Part shown: in pieces, positions 63,749 to 64,000 of the stretch | Layout: every line of letters starts with the position of its first letter | Numbering within the stretch: position 1 is the stretch's first letter | Origin: Vibrio sp. Of7-15 | GTDB lineage: Bacteria > Pseudomonadota > Gammaproteobacteria > Enterobacterales > Vibrionaceae | Reading direction: 5' to 3' | DNA length: 64,000 nt | NCBI RefSeq assembly: GCF_022347565.1 | Contig: NZ_JAKRGH010000004.1 | Coordinates: forward strand, 62,001-126,000 | Program-made: the position numbers and the translations under genes | The notes under the pieces: generated by a model | Told to the model about the DNA's origin: nothing | Database searches by the model: none | Seen by the model: the letters and a program-made list of their open reading frames with translations, nothing else

Positions 63749-63832
63749 ATGTATTCAGATACACCTACTTTATCTTTATTAACCGGAAAGTATGAAAGAC
63801 TATTGCCTATGATAAGTCATGAGAGCATATAA
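63749..63832 (+). CDS. Possible 27-residue small protein or leader peptide
   Basis: A 27-codon frame with a good ribosome binding site (GGAG five bases before the ATG) begins MYSDTPTLSLLTGKYERL and stops before the insertion sequence end. No known family. It could be a small protein, a leader, or a gene fragment left next to the insertion element. Confidence 0.3.
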   Translation: MYSDTPTLSLLTGKYERLLPMISHESI

Positions 63833-63877
63833 AACGGTATTTCTTTGTGGGTATTGCCTTTCTTGGTTCGATCTTCG

Positions 63878-64000
63878 GGTCGTAATTCCAACTTGTTGAA
63901 AATCAGCTATAGAACTTCCGTTTAATAGATGTGCCTATCACTTTGCCATGCATTTCTTCTGATTTTGAGAAACTTATCGTTTTACGATTGAAGCGTTTTA
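63878..64000 (-). mobile_element. IS1-family insertion sequence, partial at window end
   Basis: The element end begins near 63878 with GGTCGTAATTCCAACTTG, similar in pattern to the IS1 terminal repeat (GGT..T..CCAACTT). The transposase C-terminus is encoded inward on the minus strand. The rest of the element lies outside the window, so completeness, target duplication and the other end cannot be judged. Confidence 0.75.
63903..64000 (-). CDS. IS1-family transposase, C-terminal 31 residues
   Basis: Open to the window edge and ending at TGA (63905-63903). The translation KRFNRKTISFSKSEEMHG followed by KVIGTSIKRKFYS aligns with the C-terminus of IS1 InsB (RK-SLSFSKS, LHDKVIGHYLN). This transposase normally ends a programmed-frameshift product; the catalytic part is outside the window. 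Confidence 0.85.
   Translation of the reverse strand, partial: KRFNRKTISFSKSEEMHGKVIGTSIKRKFYS

Overview
The window looks like a stretch of chromosome from a marine gammaproteobacterium, most probably a member of the Vibrionaceae. Reasons are the protein resemblance of CodA, MsrPQ, YaeQ, LdhA and a PhoPQ-like pair to enteric/Vibrio forms, a periplasmic broad-spectrum racemase of the Vibrio Bsr type, a fatty-acid cis/trans isomerase, and moderately AT-rich DNA with compact operons. Genus-level placement is inference. No rRNA, tRNA, CRISPR array or prophage was seen. One insertion sequence of the IS1 family runs off the right edge.

Left part (1-20.9 kb), mostly housekeeping and stress genes: the end of codA, a GNAT enzyme, cis/trans fatty acid isomerase, a DUF1289-CWC cysteine-rich protein, a periplasmic beta-propeller protein, the MsrP-MsrQ periplasmic methionine sulfoxide repair pair, a MATE pump, a PilZ protein, a 2-oxoglutarate/Fe(II) oxygenase next to an FAD oxidoreductase, a small basic protein, yaeQ, an AraC regulator divergent from an EamA exporter, an orphan glycine-betaine-type binding protein, the racemase and a chemoreceptor.

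Middle (21-41 kb), accessory modules: a MbnP/MbnH 'metallo-mystery pair' with a His-rich outer-membrane protein and a Cys-containing membrane protein (likely copper related); a pesticin-like muramidase; a LysR regulator divergent from a GntP-type permease; an outer-membrane barrel plus a 1289-residue lipoprotein metalloprotease and an HTH regulator; a minus-strand stress block (universal stress protein, SpoIIAA/STAS-like protein, two small proteins); ldhA; a periplasmic binding protein; and a Sel1-repeat protein. Two near-identical hairpin-bearing direct repeats (38701-38736 and 41486-41526) bracket the last block.

Right part (41.5-64 kb): a 2414-residue secreted SpvB/RHS protein in an operon with a membrane coiled-coil protein and a small secreted protein whose paralogue is divergently encoded; a DUF1800/DUF1501 pair; a five-gene oxidative cluster (flavin amine oxidase, two carboxymuconolactone-decarboxylase-like proteins, DyP peroxidase, thiamine-diphosphate enzyme) that reads like one undescribed pathway; a lipoprotein and a PhoPQ-like two-component system whose sensor lacks the acidic insert of enteric PhoQ; and the IS1-family end. 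The most promising less-described systems are the DyP/amine oxidase/ThDP cluster and the SpvB-RHS locus with its small secreted paralogues.
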